From: Sphingomonas sp. SORGH_AS_0950
GTDB lineage: Bacteria; Pseudomonadota; Alphaproteobacteria; Sphingomonadales; Sphingomonadaceae
NCBI RefSeq assembly: GCF_030818415.1
Contig: NZ_JAUTAE010000003.1
Span: forward strand, 1 to 64,000
Reading direction: 5' to 3'
DNA length: 64,000 bases
Of this stretch, positions 17,560-26,926 are shown one piece after another. Under the pieces are notes generated by a model that was not told where the DNA came from, made no database searches, and was given only the letters and a program-made list of their open reading frames with translations. The first letter of the stretch is position 1, and each line of letters starts with the position of its first letter. Both the position numbers and the translations under genes were made by a program.

Positions 17560-19686
17560 ATGCTCGATTTCAGTCTATGGCGACGGCAGCGTGTCGCGCT
17601 TGTCCGGCAGAGCCAAGCGGCGGAGTGCGGGCTCGCTGCGCTCACCATGATCGCCAACTTTCACGGGTTTAATACCGATCTCGGCACCATGCGGCGGCGT
17701 TTCGAGCCGTCTTTGCGTGGTGCCACGCTGACATCGCTGATCGGCATGGCGGACGAAATCGGTCTGACACCGCGGGCCGTCAAGCTGCCGCTGGATGGCC
17801 TTACAGATCTGTACCATCCTGCCATTCTGCATTGGGACATGAACCACTATGTGGTTCTGGAAGCGGTCAAGAACGGCAAGGCGCTCATCCACAATCCCGA
17901 GGGGACTTCGAAGTGGTTGCCGATCGAGGCCTTGTCGCCCCACTTTACCGGTGTGGCGCTCGAATTGCGGCCCGCCGATGACTTCGTTCCTGTGGTGGAA
18001 CGGCAGAAATTGAAACTATCGCAGTTGTGGCGACGGATCACAGGGCTAAAGCGCGCGATACTGCAGACGATCCTGCTGAGTCTCGTGCTCGAAGCCTTCG
18101 TGCTCGCGTCGCCCTATTACATGCAGGTGGCGCTGGACGACGCCCTGCCTGCACTTGACGGTGACTTGCTGACGATCCTTGCGCTTGGTTTCGGCCTGTT
18201 CACGGTCATCAATGCGGGGGCGTCCCTTCTACGGTCCTTCGTGCTGCTCTCGACCGGGACCTCGATCGGTTACGCCATCACTAGCAATGTCGCGCGACGG
18301 CTGTTCCGCCTGCCCATATCATGGTTCGAAAAGCGGCACGTCGGCGATGTGCTGTCCCGCTTCCAGTCCGTCACGCCGGTCCAGCAGTTCATGACCGAGG
18401 GCGCAGTGTCCGCCATCATCGATGGAACCCTGACAGCATTCACGCTAGCGCTCATGTTTTTTTATAGTGGGACCCTGACCTTGCTCGCCCTGGCGGCCTT
18501 TGCATTGTACGGTGCCGTACGGGGACTATCATTTCCGGTCCAGCGGCGAGCCCAGGAGGACGCCATCGTCGCAGGGGGCCGGGAACAGCTTGCGATGATC
18601 GAGTCGCTGCGCGGCATCGTCACGCTCCGGCTATTCAATCGCGAAACCGCCCGTCACATGCTCTGGCAAACCCGGCTGACCGATTCGACCAACGCCACGG
18701 TGTCTCTGGCGCGCATCCGCATATGGCAGACCACCGCCAATACGCTGATCCTCGGACTGGAGACGATCGCATCGGTGTGGCTGGCCGTCCGTCTCGTAAT
18801 TGACGGCGGGTTCAGCATAGGAATGGTATTCGCCTATATGGCCTACAAGACCCAGTTTCTGCAGCGTGGGGGGTCTCTGATCGATCAGTGGATCGGGTTC
18901 ACGATGCTGGGCTTGCATCTCGAACGACTGTCGGACATCGCACTTACCGAACAGGATCGCGGGATCGGGGAACGGGCGCAACCGGCTAGGCGGCTTATCG
19001 GCAAGGTTCAACTGATTGATGTGAGGTATCGCTATAGCCCGACCGATCCGGTGGTGCTGGAAAATGTCACCTTCGATGTTCAACCCGGCGAGATCGTGGC
19101 AATCACGGGTCCGTCAGGCGGAGGCAAATCGACGCTGGCCAAGGTGCTGCTTGGCTTGGTCGAACCCGATGAAGGCGAAATGCTGATCGACGACAAGACG
19201 TTGCAAAGCTTTGGTTACCGCAATTTCCGAAACCAAGTCGCGGCGGTACTGCAAGAGGACAGCCTGTTCGTCGGGTCACTCGCCGACAACATCGCGCTGT
19301 TCGACGACGATCCCGATTTCGACCGGGTCGTGACGGCCGCAACGGCGGCCGCGATCCATAGCGACATCATGGCTATGCCGATGGCCTATGACACACTGAT
19401 CGGCGATATGGGTTCGGCTTTGTCGGGTGGGCAGAAGCAACGCGTGCTATTGGCGCGTGCGCTGTATCGGCAACCCAGGATGCTCGTCATGGACGAAGGG
19501 ACGTCGCATCTCGATACCGAGCGGGAAAGGATGGTCAATCAGGCAATCGCCGGGCTGGGCATCACCCGCATCATCATCGCGCATCGGCTGGAAACCATCT
19601 TGTCGGCAACACGTATCTTCGCGATGGAACATGGCCGCATCACGGACGTGACCGAGCGGTATAACCGGATGAGGACGGGCAATTGA
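17560..19686 (+). CDS. C39 peptidase-containing ABC exporter (PCAT, RaxB/CvaB-like)
   Basis: A 708-residue transporter that would cut off a Gly-Gly leader and export the peptide. Order: C39 peptidase (residues 1-140) with Cys23 in SQAAECGLAAL and His96 in DMNHYVVLE; six-helix membrane domain (about 160-440); ATPase with Walker A GPSGGGKST, signature LSGGQKQR, Walker B RMLVMDEGTSHLD and H-loop IAHR. The spacing 23-96-112 equals that of the CvaB triad Cys32-His105-Asp121, but residue 112 is Asn (IHNPEG). A Cys-His-Asn triad as in papain could still work. The start is ATG 17560, not the upstream in-frame codon, because it leaves the HlyD frame uninterrupted. Confidence 0.92.
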   Translation: MLDFSLWRRQRVALVRQSQAAECGLAALTMIANFHGFNTDLGTMRRRFEPSLRGATLTSLIGMADEIGLTPRAVKLPLDGLTDLYHPAILHWDMNHYVVLEAVKNGKALIHNPEGTSKWLPIEALSPHFTGVALELRPADDFVPVVERQKLKLSQLWRRITGLKRAILQTILLSLVLEAFVLASPYYMQVALDDALPALDGDLLTILALGFGLFTVINAGASLLRSFVLLSTGTSIGYAITSNVARRLFRLPISWFEKRHVGDVLSRFQSVTPVQQFMTEGAVSAIIDGTLTAFTLALMFFYSGTLTLLALAAFALYGAVRGLSFPVQRRAQEDAIVAGGREQLAMIESLRGIVTLRLFNRETARHMLWQTRLTDSTNATVSLARIRIWQTTANTLILGLETIASVWLAVRLVIDGGFSIGMVFAYMAYKTQFLQRGGSLIDQWIGFTMLGLHLERLSDIALTEQDRGIGERAQPARRLIGKVQLIDVRYRYSPTDPVVLENVTFDVQPGEIVAITGPSGGGKSTLAKVLLGLVEPDEGEMLIDDKTLQSFGYRNFRNQVAAVLQEDSLFVGSLADNIALFDDDPDFDRVVTAATAAAIHSDIMAMPMAYDTLIGDMGSALSGGQKQRVLLARALYRQPRMLVMDEGTSHLDTERERMVNQAIAGLGITRIIIAHRLETILSATRIFAMEHGRITDVTERYNRMRTGN

Positions 19687-19711
19687 CGGCGGCCGGGCGT
19701 TCCAGGTCCCG

Positions 19712-20845
19712 TCATGCGCATTCCTGATTGCTATGGCCGACCCGTAATCGCGTGGGCAGTTCCATGTTTGGTGAGAGGCGTTCGTCGATGGCGGACAGGC
19801 GCCGCGCAATAATGGCGGCGAAGTGCGGAGAGGCGATATCTGGGTCTTCGTCCATACGCTTCTTGGACGCCTCGGGCGAGAGGTGGCTGTCAGATTGCGA
19901 ATGTCTGGCCAAGACATGGTCCGGCAACGGGGGTATCTCGCCAGGCGCCCCTATGGCTGTCAGGACCATGGCCAGAGAGTCCTGCGGGTGCCGGACAAAA
20001 TCGTCATAGTCGAGTGCGCCCAACCAATGCGCCGCGCGGCCCTCGTCGAGATAATGACGGACGGGCCCGGCCCAGAGCATGGCCATGAGGTCATAGCCGT
20101 CAACCGGGCCTTCGCGTTCGCGCAGGATCGGGGCGATGACAGACCAGGCCTGCCGCTCGTCATCGCTCAGTACCCATGTGGCGAGCGGGCGCCCCGTCAG
20201 CCGGGCGTAGGACCGCGCCACGGCCGTCGCTTCGCGATAGAGGAACAGGCTGCGCGATGACGGCGCGGCCGAGGCTATATAGGCGGCATGCTCGCAGGAA
20301 AGGCTGCGAAGCTTGAAGGCGACCGGCGCGGTGTGGCCGCGCGTAAATATCCGCAGGAAGGCGCCGTACAGCGACCGGATCGCCGCTACGGCCTCCTTGT
20401 TCTCCGGGCGCCCCAGCATCGCCAGTTGCGAGAAGACATCGGGTTCCGACCATGTCGTGACGTCCAGGCTGCGCAACGCCCGCGCCAGAAGGGTCGAGCC
20501 GCACCGTCCTGTCGAATGGATCAGCAGGGCCACGGGGGGCGGTGGCATTTCTTCCGCGATCGTTACCAGGCTCTCCATCGGAAGTGCATGGATTCGCGTG
20601 GCATATCGATATTGGGCCTCATAGACGAACGGCATGGAGGTGAGGTCCAGATCATCGGGGGTCTCGACCAGCAGGACATCGCCGGAAATAGGGTCGATGC
20701 AATAGGGCGTGACCGAAGGCCGTGCGAGCAGCGCGCGTGCATCGGAGGATGTGGGCGCCGGGGTCAGATGGAAATCATCTCGGGCGGCAATTGCGATGGG
20801 GGTGCTCTTGACCCGCGCCGCGATGTCATAGGTGGACGGGATCAT
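19712..20845 (-). CDS. Sulfotransferase family protein
   Basis: A 377-residue protein. The PAPS-binding 5'-phosphosulfate loop is LLIHSTGRCGSTLLARAL (about residues 108-125), the form seen in bacterial and eukaryotic sulfotransferases. A 3'-phosphate-binding segment fits SLFLYREATAVARSYARLTG. These enzymes transfer sulfate from PAPS to a hydroxyl or tyrosine. It overlaps the upstream glycosyltransferase by one base (TGATG) and converges on the exporter gene. Genes for PAPS synthesis lie at 28115-30866. A natural acceptor would be the single Tyr of the predicted peptide core or a sugar on it, but this is untested. Confidence 0.82.
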   Translation of the reverse strand: MIPSTYDIAARVKSTPIAIAARDDFHLTPAPTSSDARALLARPSVTPYCIDPISGDVLLVETPDDLDLTSMPFVYEAQYRYATRIHALPMESLVTIAEEMPPPPVALLIHSTGRCGSTLLARALRSLDVTTWSEPDVFSQLAMLGRPENKEAVAAIRSLYGAFLRIFTRGHTAPVAFKLRSLSCEHAAYIASAAPSSRSLFLYREATAVARSYARLTGRPLATWVLSDDERQAWSVIAPILREREGPVDGYDLMAMLWAGPVRHYLDEGRAAHWLGALDYDDFVRHPQDSLAMVLTAIGAPGEIPPLPDHVLARHSQSDSHLSPEASKKRMDEDPDIASPHFAAIIARRLSAIDERLSPNMELPTRLRVGHSNQECA

Positions 20846-21702
20846 CAGGCGGTCCGGCTCGCGGCCAGAACGGCATGTCCGACTCCCGCGTCGGTCGCAA
20901 CGAATTCCATAAGTGTCGAAGATGTAATCGGGTCGCCCATGAGTTTGGCCATGTTTTGATAATGATAGAAGGCGGGCAGGGATGCTCCGGCAAGCGGCAT
21001 GCCCCAGCTCGGGAAATTCCATTCCACCGGCAACGGGGTGATCGCGGTACCGAGGCGTGCCGCCGCAATGGGAAGAGCGATCTGGTCGAGGAAGCGGTCG
21101 CGCAGCACGGTCGGAAGGTCGTTCAACGCCCGTACGCGCCGCGCACAGTCGGCCCATTCGTCCGCCAGCTCGCCGGCCATGGCAGCGACGCAAAAGACGA
21201 AGCCCGCGTTGAAATAGGGTCTGGTCCATTCGTCCGAGAGAAGAGTCCGCATGTTCGCCTCGGGCGTCTCCAGGCCGCAGGCGGTATAGCAGCGCGCCCA
21301 ATCCTGCGAGGAAGCGGGCGACAGGCTTGCCGGGACCGCGCCGATCGCGACCGTGCGAAGCGACCTCAGGTCGGGCGGGCGCATCACCAGCATGTCGCTG
21401 TCGACGAAGACGAGACCGGCGCGGTCGCTTTCGATTGCCAGACAGTCGATCTTGTTGGCGATCGGATAGTGGGGCGAAACGCGATTGACCACCGAGACTC
21501 TTCGCACGCCGAGCCGATCGAGCGTGGCGATGGTGTGGTGCGAAAGCGTGCCCCACAGATGCTCGGGCCACGGCACGGCGGCGATTAACTCGTGCTCGTC
21601 GGAGAGATGGCGGCGCAACGAGGCGGCCAGAAGCAGGGCCTTGGCCTCGATCGGGCCCGCTTGGCAGACGAATACGAAGCCCAGTCCTTCCGTCGACTTT
21701 AT
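20845..21702 (-). CDS. GT-A glycosyltransferase-like protein, apparent AUA start
   Basis: The conserved-looking N-terminus GFVFVCQAGPIEAKALLLAASLRRHL extends upstream of the first standard start (TTG at 21618). The frame is open back to a TGA, and no ATG, GTG or TTG occurs in that stretch. A perfect AGGAGG (21708-21713) sits five bases before ATA at 21702-21700, so translation probably starts there, or an ATG was mutated. The protein would have 285 residues. VFVDSDMLVMRP contains a DxD-type metal site. It resembles sugar-nucleotide-dependent transferases, with donor and acceptor unknown. Translationally coupled to the sulfotransferase. Confidence 0.65.
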   Translation of the reverse strand: MKSTEGLGFVFVCQAGPIEAKALLLAASLRRHLSDEHELIAAVPWPEHLWGTLSHHTIATLDRLGVRRVSVVNRVSPHYPIANKIDCLAIESDRAGLVFVDSDMLVMRPPDLRSLRTVAIGAVPASLSPASSQDWARCYTACGLETPEANMRTLLSDEWTRPYFNAGFVFCVAAMAGELADEWADCARRVRALNDLPTVLRDRFLDQIALPIAAARLGTAITPLPVEWNFPSWGMPLAGASLPAFYHYQNMAKLMGDPITSSTLMEFVATDAGVGHAVLAASRTA

Positions 21703-21799
21703 GACGACCTCCTCTCAAACCGCTTGTCGCTCCACCAGCATAGCGGCATGAAAAAGCTCTGTCCGCTCACAAGATGCACCGGGAAAGGTGGTATCCCCC

Positions 21800-22854
21800 A
21801 TGAAATTGCTCATAACCGGAGGCGGCGACCTGGCCCAGCGGGTACTGGCTGGGCTGGCCCGCGTGCCCGCATTGGTTGAGGTTCTGATCGCGGTGGGACG
21901 TGGGCAGGGCCGTGCGGCTCCTCTGGCCCGGCTATATGGGGCGGGGCTGGGCGTGCCGACCCGCGGTACGGAGGTCGAATGGGGGAACCCTGCCGATATC
22001 GCGCCGCACTTCTGCGGCGTGAGCGCCCGGATATGATCTTCCACGCCAGCGCGTTCATCTCGCCGTGGTGGGCCAAGGATCGCGACACACCGGCGGCGCG
22101 CGCGCTGGTCGGTGCCGGGTTCGGGATCATGGCATCGGCGCAGTTGCCCAAGATCCGGACTCTGATGCAGGCCGTCCGCGATCTTGATCTAGGCTGCCCG
22201 GTCGTCAACGCATCCTATCCAGATCTCACCCATGCGGTGCTGGCCGCGGACGGACTGGCGCCGACGATCGGCGTCGGGAATGCGGGCATGATCTTCCTGT
22301 GCATCCTGCGCGCCCTGAGGGAGGGGGCGCTGGCAAGGGACGGCATCCCTCGACTGTTCGCGCATCATTCTCAAGTGACTCCTTTTGCGAGGGATCAGAT
22401 CGATCGGCGGGACGAAAGCCCGTGGTTGTTCCTCGGCGATGGCGAAGTCGAAATCGCTCCCCTGATTGACGGACCGCTGCCCGAAGGCATGCCGCTCAAT
22501 GCGCTGACCGCCACGCACGCCATCCAAATCATCGGTGCTCTATCGGGGGCGGGTATGCTGCGGACGGCCGCACCCGGGCCTTTTGGTCTTCAGGGCGGCT
22601 GGCCCGTCGAAATAGACTCTGGTGGCGTCCGGCTCGACCTTCCTCCGGGTGTCGAGATGGCGCGCGCTGTCGCTTTCCAGAGCCGCGCCGCTATCCATGA
22701 CGGCATTGCCGATATCGACCACGATGGCACGATTCATTATACCGAGAAGACGCGGCAACTCCTCGCGGCAGTCGCGCCCGATCTCGCCGAACCGCTGCGG
22801 TTGCAGGATGCCTCCAGACGCCTCACGCGTGTACTGGAGTTGGTCGCAGCATAA
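21800..22854 (+). pseudogene. NAD(P)-dependent saccharopine-dehydrogenase-like protein, frameshifted
   Basis: The ATG at 21800 opens MKLLITGGGDLAQRVLAGLARV, a Rossmann dinucleotide-binding start, and continues to WGNPADIAPHF before terminating at about 22034. The next frame carries LLRRERPDMIFHASAFISPWW and runs to 22854 (VVNASYPDLTHAVL, GVGNAGMIFL). The break lies near 22006-22012; two extra bases (CA) or one missing base explain it. Restored length is about 350 residues. Similar folds are seen in saccharopine dehydrogenases and small-molecule dehydrogenases. Second frameshift in this cluster. Confidence 0.65.
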
Positions 22855-22923
22855 CTTTGGCGGGCGGCTTGCCCGACCGCCGGGCTTTTGCTGTATAAGG
22901 CGTTGGGGGCAGGAAGTTGCGGC

Positions 22924-23838
22924 ATGTCTGGCAGTCATGCCGCCGGCGCTATTGATGGAAAGAGCGGTTTGAGAAACGTGCTGCATGAGGCCCCGGCCGC
23001 CAGGAATATCGAGACGTGGTTGCCTGCGCTGACGCAGTCCGCTGCGGCGGTCCGCCGATCGATCGCCGAGACGCTGTTCCATACGGGCGGAGGTCATTAC
23101 GGCGGCAGTTTCAGTGCGGTGGAGTTGCTGGTGACGCTCTACGCGCGTCATCTCCGCATCGATCGCGATAATCTCGGCGAGCGGCTGCGCGATCAGTTTA
23201 TCCTGTCCAAGGGACATGCTGCGGTCGCCCTTTATGCTGTTCTTTCCCAGCGGAATATCGCGGATCTGGACCTCAATGATTATGCGACCTTCCGCTCCCC
23301 GCTGGCCGGACATCCCGACATGACCGAATTGCCTGGTGTCGACTGGTCCACCGGCTCGCTGGGCCAGGGCCTGTCGGCCGGTCTAGGCATGGCGCTCGGC
23401 CTGCGGCGGACGGGGCACCGTGTCTGGGTGATGCTGGGCGATGGGGAGTGCCAGGAAGGGCAGGTCTGGGAGGCGGCGATGCTGGCCGGTATCGCCGCGC
23501 CGGACAATCTCCACGCCGTGGTCGACCTCAACCGCCGGCAGGAATTCGGGTGGCATGTGCCTGGGCGCGCGATCGGCCCCATCGATCCCGTGCCGGACAT
23601 GGCAGGCAAGTGGCGTGCCTTTGGCTGGCGGGTCCTGGAATGCGACGGGCATGATATCGAGGCGATCGACGAGGCATGCCGCATGGCGGTCCAAGGCCGT
23701 GGTCCATCCGTGATCCTCGCCGCGACCCGGAAGGGGCAGGGAAGCACGCTCGCGCAAGCTGACCCGGCGCGCTATCATTGCACGGACGTGTCCGTCGGGG
23801 AGCATGCGGCGATCATGGCGGAACTCGCCGAAGGATGA
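22924..23838 (+). CDS. Transketolase, N-terminal (TPP-binding) subunit
   Basis: A 304-residue protein that corresponds to the first half of a transketolase. It binds thiamine diphosphate and Mg through GDGECQEGQVWEAAM, and has ILSKGHAAVALYAVL and GSLGQGLSAGLGMALG. Such split transketolases occur in archaea and in natural-product or sugar-modifying clusters, where they move two-carbon units between keto- and aldo-sugars. Its stop overlaps the start of the C-terminal subunit gene (ATGA), which indicates a heteromeric enzyme made in equal amounts. Confidence 0.88.
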   Translation: MSGSHAAGAIDGKSGLRNVLHEAPAARNIETWLPALTQSAAAVRRSIAETLFHTGGGHYGGSFSAVELLVTLYARHLRIDRDNLGERLRDQFILSKGHAAVALYAVLSQRNIADLDLNDYATFRSPLAGHPDMTELPGVDWSTGSLGQGLSAGLGMALGLRRTGHRVWVMLGDGECQEGQVWEAAMLAGIAAPDNLHAVVDLNRRQEFGWHVPGRAIGPIDPVPDMAGKWRAFGWRVLECDGHDIEAIDEACRMAVQGRGPSVILAATRKGQGSTLAQADPARYHCTDVSVGEHAAIMAELAEG

Positions 23839-24770
23839 AGCTCGCGGATCATCTCGGCGACCTGCTGTGCGATTATGCCGTCGACGACGACGCCCTGTTC
23901 GTGCTCGACGGGGACCTGGCGGACTCGGACGGGGCCTATCGCTTCGCCGCGCGGTTTCCAGACCGCTTCCTCATGGCCGGCATCGCCGAACAGAATCTGG
24001 TCGGGGTCGCCGCTGGGCTTGCCAGTACGGGCAGCAAGCCTTGGGCCTTCTCCTTTGCGGCCTTCCTCGCGTACCGCGCCTATGACCAGATCCGCATCGG
24101 ACTGGCCCAATCGCATCAGGCCGTGGTACTGGCCGGTTCCCATGCCGGCGGCCTGCCGGGCCGCAACGGCAAATCCCATGCGGCTCCGAACGATCTCGCG
24201 CTGATGCTGACGCTGCCGCACCTCCACGTCTTTGCGCCCGCCGACCGCCTTGACCTGGAATGGGTCACCGATACGCTAGTGCGCGAGCCGCATGGCGCCT
24301 ATGTCCGCCTCTTCAGGGCGGATGCCGACGCGCTCTCGGCGCTGCCCGGCGCGGCCCGGGGCGCTGCGGGGCCGGTCCGGGTGATCGCCGCACCCGCGCC
24401 GTGCACGATCGTCAGCACGGGCTTGGCGACGCATTGGTGCGCAGCCCTTGTGCAAGCGCTGGCCGCGGAAGGCAGGCAGGTCGGCCTGATCCACCTGCCC
24501 CGATTAAAGCCGCTTCCCGATCTGTCGCCCTGGCTGGCGGGTGTGCGTTCCATCGTGGTGATCGAGGATCATGTGACGTTCGGCGGGCTGGGGTCGCTGT
24601 TGCAGGCTCAGGCTTACGGGCCTGCCGTCCACCTGTGGGGCTGGCCGGTCGAGTTCGCGGGTGCATCGGGTGCCGATGATGACCTGCGACGGGCGCATGC
24701 GCTCGATCATGACAGCCTGATGAGCAGGCTGCGTGACCTTATGGATGACGAGGACGAGGCCCCATGCTGA
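23835..24770 (+). CDS. Transketolase, C-terminal (pyrimidine-binding) subunit
   Basis: A 311-residue partner of the preceding protein. FLMAGIAEQNLVGVAAGLA holds the Glu that activates the thiamine ring, followed by FAAFLAYRAYDQIRIGLA and SHAGGLPGRNGKSHAAPNDLALM. The C-terminal third matches the transketolase C domain (CTIVSTGLATHW, VIEDHVTFGGLG). It overlaps both neighbours by four and seven bases, so 22924-25594 is one tightly coupled operon. Confidence 0.88.
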   Translation: MKLADHLGDLLCDYAVDDDALFVLDGDLADSDGAYRFAARFPDRFLMAGIAEQNLVGVAAGLASTGSKPWAFSFAAFLAYRAYDQIRIGLAQSHQAVVLAGSHAGGLPGRNGKSHAAPNDLALMLTLPHLHVFAPADRLDLEWVTDTLVREPHGAYVRLFRADADALSALPGAARGAAGPVRVIAAPAPCTIVSTGLATHWCAALVQALAAEGRQVGLIHLPRLKPLPDLSPWLAGVRSIVVIEDHVTFGGLGSLLQAQAYGPAVHLWGWPVEFAGASGADDDLRRAHALDHDSLMSRLRDLMDDEDEAPC

Positions 24771-25594
24771 CTATCGTGGTGACCTGGCGCGATCGCGACG
24801 AGCTTGGGCGGGCCATGCCATCCATGGTTGAATCAGCGCGCTCGGTCGGCGGAGAGGTCGTCATCGTCAATTTCGGCGGGGACGCAGACCGTCTCGCCAC
24901 GCAATTGCGCGACGTGTCGCCGCCCTACCGTGTCATCGGCGGACCTGAGCAGCGCTATTTCCACAAGGCGGTCGCGAATAATATCGGAGCCCGCTTCGCC
25001 GCCAGCCCAATCTTGTTCTTCTGCGATTGCGACATCATCCTGCCGGATGGGCTGGTTCGGTCCCTGGTCGACCGACTGCAGGCTGCTCCCGGGCATTTCG
25101 CGACGCTGGCTGGCGTGCGCGAGACCGAAGTGAATGCCCGCGGTGGCCGTCACGTCGTGTCCTTCGGCTATCAGCTCGACATTCGTACTGCGGACGGCCG
25201 GCGTCTCCAGATCGTCGATAACGAGGAAGACGCGGAGAATGGAACGCGGCAGGCCCCCGGCCTGCTGCTGGTCACGAAAAGCGACTTTCTGGCGATCGAG
25301 GGGTATAACAGCCAGCTGCATGGCTGGGGTTGGGAGGATCAGGACATGATCTCGCGCCTTACCCTGGGCGGTGGCCTGACGCGCATTACCCAAGGCTATG
25401 CGCTGCACATCTCGCACGACGATGAAGGGCGGATCGGTGCCTATCCCCCGGTGGCCTCGCGCTGGGAAAGCCGCGATCGCATGTTCCGGACCGCCCTGGC
25501 CAATTATGACGAGGGCCGGTTCATGGGGAGCTATTCGTCTGACAATGAAACTCATTGCAGTTTTCGCGAAGTCGCTCCTTCCCCAGCCTGCTAG
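24764..25594 (+). CDS. Family 2/7-like glycosyltransferase
   Basis: A 276-residue protein. LTIVVTWRDRDELGRAM starts a GT-A fold; ILFFCDCDIILPDGLV has the DxD motif, and HGWGWEDQDMISRLTLGGG is the galactosyltransferase-type C-terminal motif with the catalytic acids. It probably transfers a sugar to the cluster product. It starts inside the end of the transketolase C gene. It is the third glycosyltransferase in this cluster. Confidence 0.78.
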   Translation: MLTIVVTWRDRDELGRAMPSMVESARSVGGEVVIVNFGGDADRLATQLRDVSPPYRVIGGPEQRYFHKAVANNIGARFAASPILFFCDCDIILPDGLVRSLVDRLQAAPGHFATLAGVRETEVNARGGRHVVSFGYQLDIRTADGRRLQIVDNEEDAENGTRQAPGLLLVTKSDFLAIEGYNSQLHGWGWEDQDMISRLTLGGGLTRITQGYALHISHDDEGRIGAYPPVASRWESRDRMFRTALANYDEGRFMGSYSSDNETHCSFREVAPSPAC

Positions 25595-25624
25595 GTCCGG
25601 TGAAGCCAATCCCGATCGATCGGC

Positions 25625-26926
25625 CTAGCCATAGACCCACTTGGCGAAGAGTGGATCCAGGTCGCGGCCGCTCGCTCGTTCCATCGCCCGTTGCAGATCG
25701 TGGCTCGTCACGACGCCGCCCGCATGGGCGCGGGTATAGAGGCGAAGGCCCGCCCAGAAGGCCTTGTCCCCCAAGGTGCTGCGCAACGCGTCCATGAACA
25801 GCGTTCCCTTGCTATACTGGATCGCGCGCCGCAGGCCGAGTTTAGGATAGGTGCCGTTCCAGGCCAGCGGCTTGTCATAACCCGCGTCACGCGCACGGGC
25901 GAGCGCTGCACGGGCGTGCTCCATCTCGGCGTCATAGGCTGCCCGGCCATAGCGATGTTCTTTCCAGGCCGCCGACATGAACGTCGCGATCCCTTCGTTC
26001 AGCCAGAATTCTTGGATCGTGCCGCAGGTGAGGAGATTACCCCACCATTGGTGGGCCAGCTCATGCGCGATCGCCCAATCATCGTCCGGATCGTTCGGGC
26101 GATCGGGCACTGCCCGGTCGCCCAGGACCGCGTAGGTGGCCGCTTCCTGCGCCTCGTTTCCCTTGACCAGCAGTTGCGCATAGCGACGAACGGGCAACCG
26201 ATACCCGGCCTTGTCGGCGTAGAAATCGACCATGGCGGGGGTATCAGCGAAGCGCGCATTCAAATTAGCCGCATCTGCGACGTCGCTGAAAAAGGGGAGC
26301 TGCGTTGAACCGGCCTGGATGAAGCGCCCGACGGCAAAGCCGAATAGATAAGGCGAATAGGGGCGCGGAGCCCGCCAGCTATGGATTTCGCTACCATCGG
26401 GGCCGGGGCGGCGGGACGTCTGCGTGCCGACCGATACGGTGGTCATGCCCAACGGGACCCGCAGCCGCAGCGCGAAACGGCCCTTGTCGCCAAAGGCGTT
26501 CTGACGGCAGATCATCCAGTCGCAGGCGAAGTAGCTAGTGTACAGCGCGTTCGCGGAGGTCGCAAAGCCTCGCGCGGGTTGCCCATGATAGGTTACGTCC
26601 AATTTTACCGTCCGGCCCCGACGAAGCGGTTCGGGAAGCGTAAAGGTGAGTGCATCGCGCTCCGAACGCACGGGCAAGGCGACACCATTGAGCGTCACGT
26701 AGTCGATCGTCAGCGCGTTGGGTGAGAAGCGAAGCTCGGTCAGCCCGTCCATGGTGGCGCGCAAGGTGAGTATTTCGTGGCCAGCCAGCGTCTTGTTCGC
26801 AATGTCTGGCGTCAGTGCAAGGTCATAGCCGATCACATCGAAAGATTCGTCCGGCGTAGCGGCTTGGGTCGAAATCGGCTGAAGCGCGAGCAGGATGCCA
26901 AGCCCCACAATACGCAAAGTTTTCAT
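25625..26926 (-). CDS. M1-family zinc aminopeptidase-like protein, secreted
   Basis: A 433-residue protein with a signal peptide (MKTLRIVGLGILLALQPIS, cut near TQA-AT). An N-terminal beta domain is followed by the zinc site HELAHQWWGN (about residues 289-298) with the third ligand in NEGIATF, the M1 pattern. The usual GxMEN exopeptidase motif is replaced by KGNEAQEAATYAV, which retains Glu residues. It is about half the length of pepN enzymes, as in short M1 members lacking the C-terminal domain. Start 26926 was chosen for the signal peptide. A role in trimming the exported peptide is possible but unsupported. Confidence 0.82.
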   Translation of the reverse strand: MKTLRIVGLGILLALQPISTQAATPDESFDVIGYDLALTPDIANKTLAGHEILTLRATMDGLTELRFSPNALTIDYVTLNGVALPVRSERDALTFTLPEPLRRGRTVKLDVTYHGQPARGFATSANALYTSYFACDWMICRQNAFGDKGRFALRLRVPLGMTTVSVGTQTSRRPGPDGSEIHSWRAPRPYSPYLFGFAVGRFIQAGSTQLPFFSDVADAANLNARFADTPAMVDFYADKAGYRLPVRRYAQLLVKGNEAQEAATYAVLGDRAVPDRPNDPDDDWAIAHELAHQWWGNLLTCGTIQEFWLNEGIATFMSAAWKEHRYGRAAYDAEMEHARAALARARDAGYDKPLAWNGTYPKLGLRRAIQYSKGTLFMDALRSTLGDKAFWAGLRLYTRAHAGGVVTSHDLQRAMERASGRDLDPLFAKWVYG

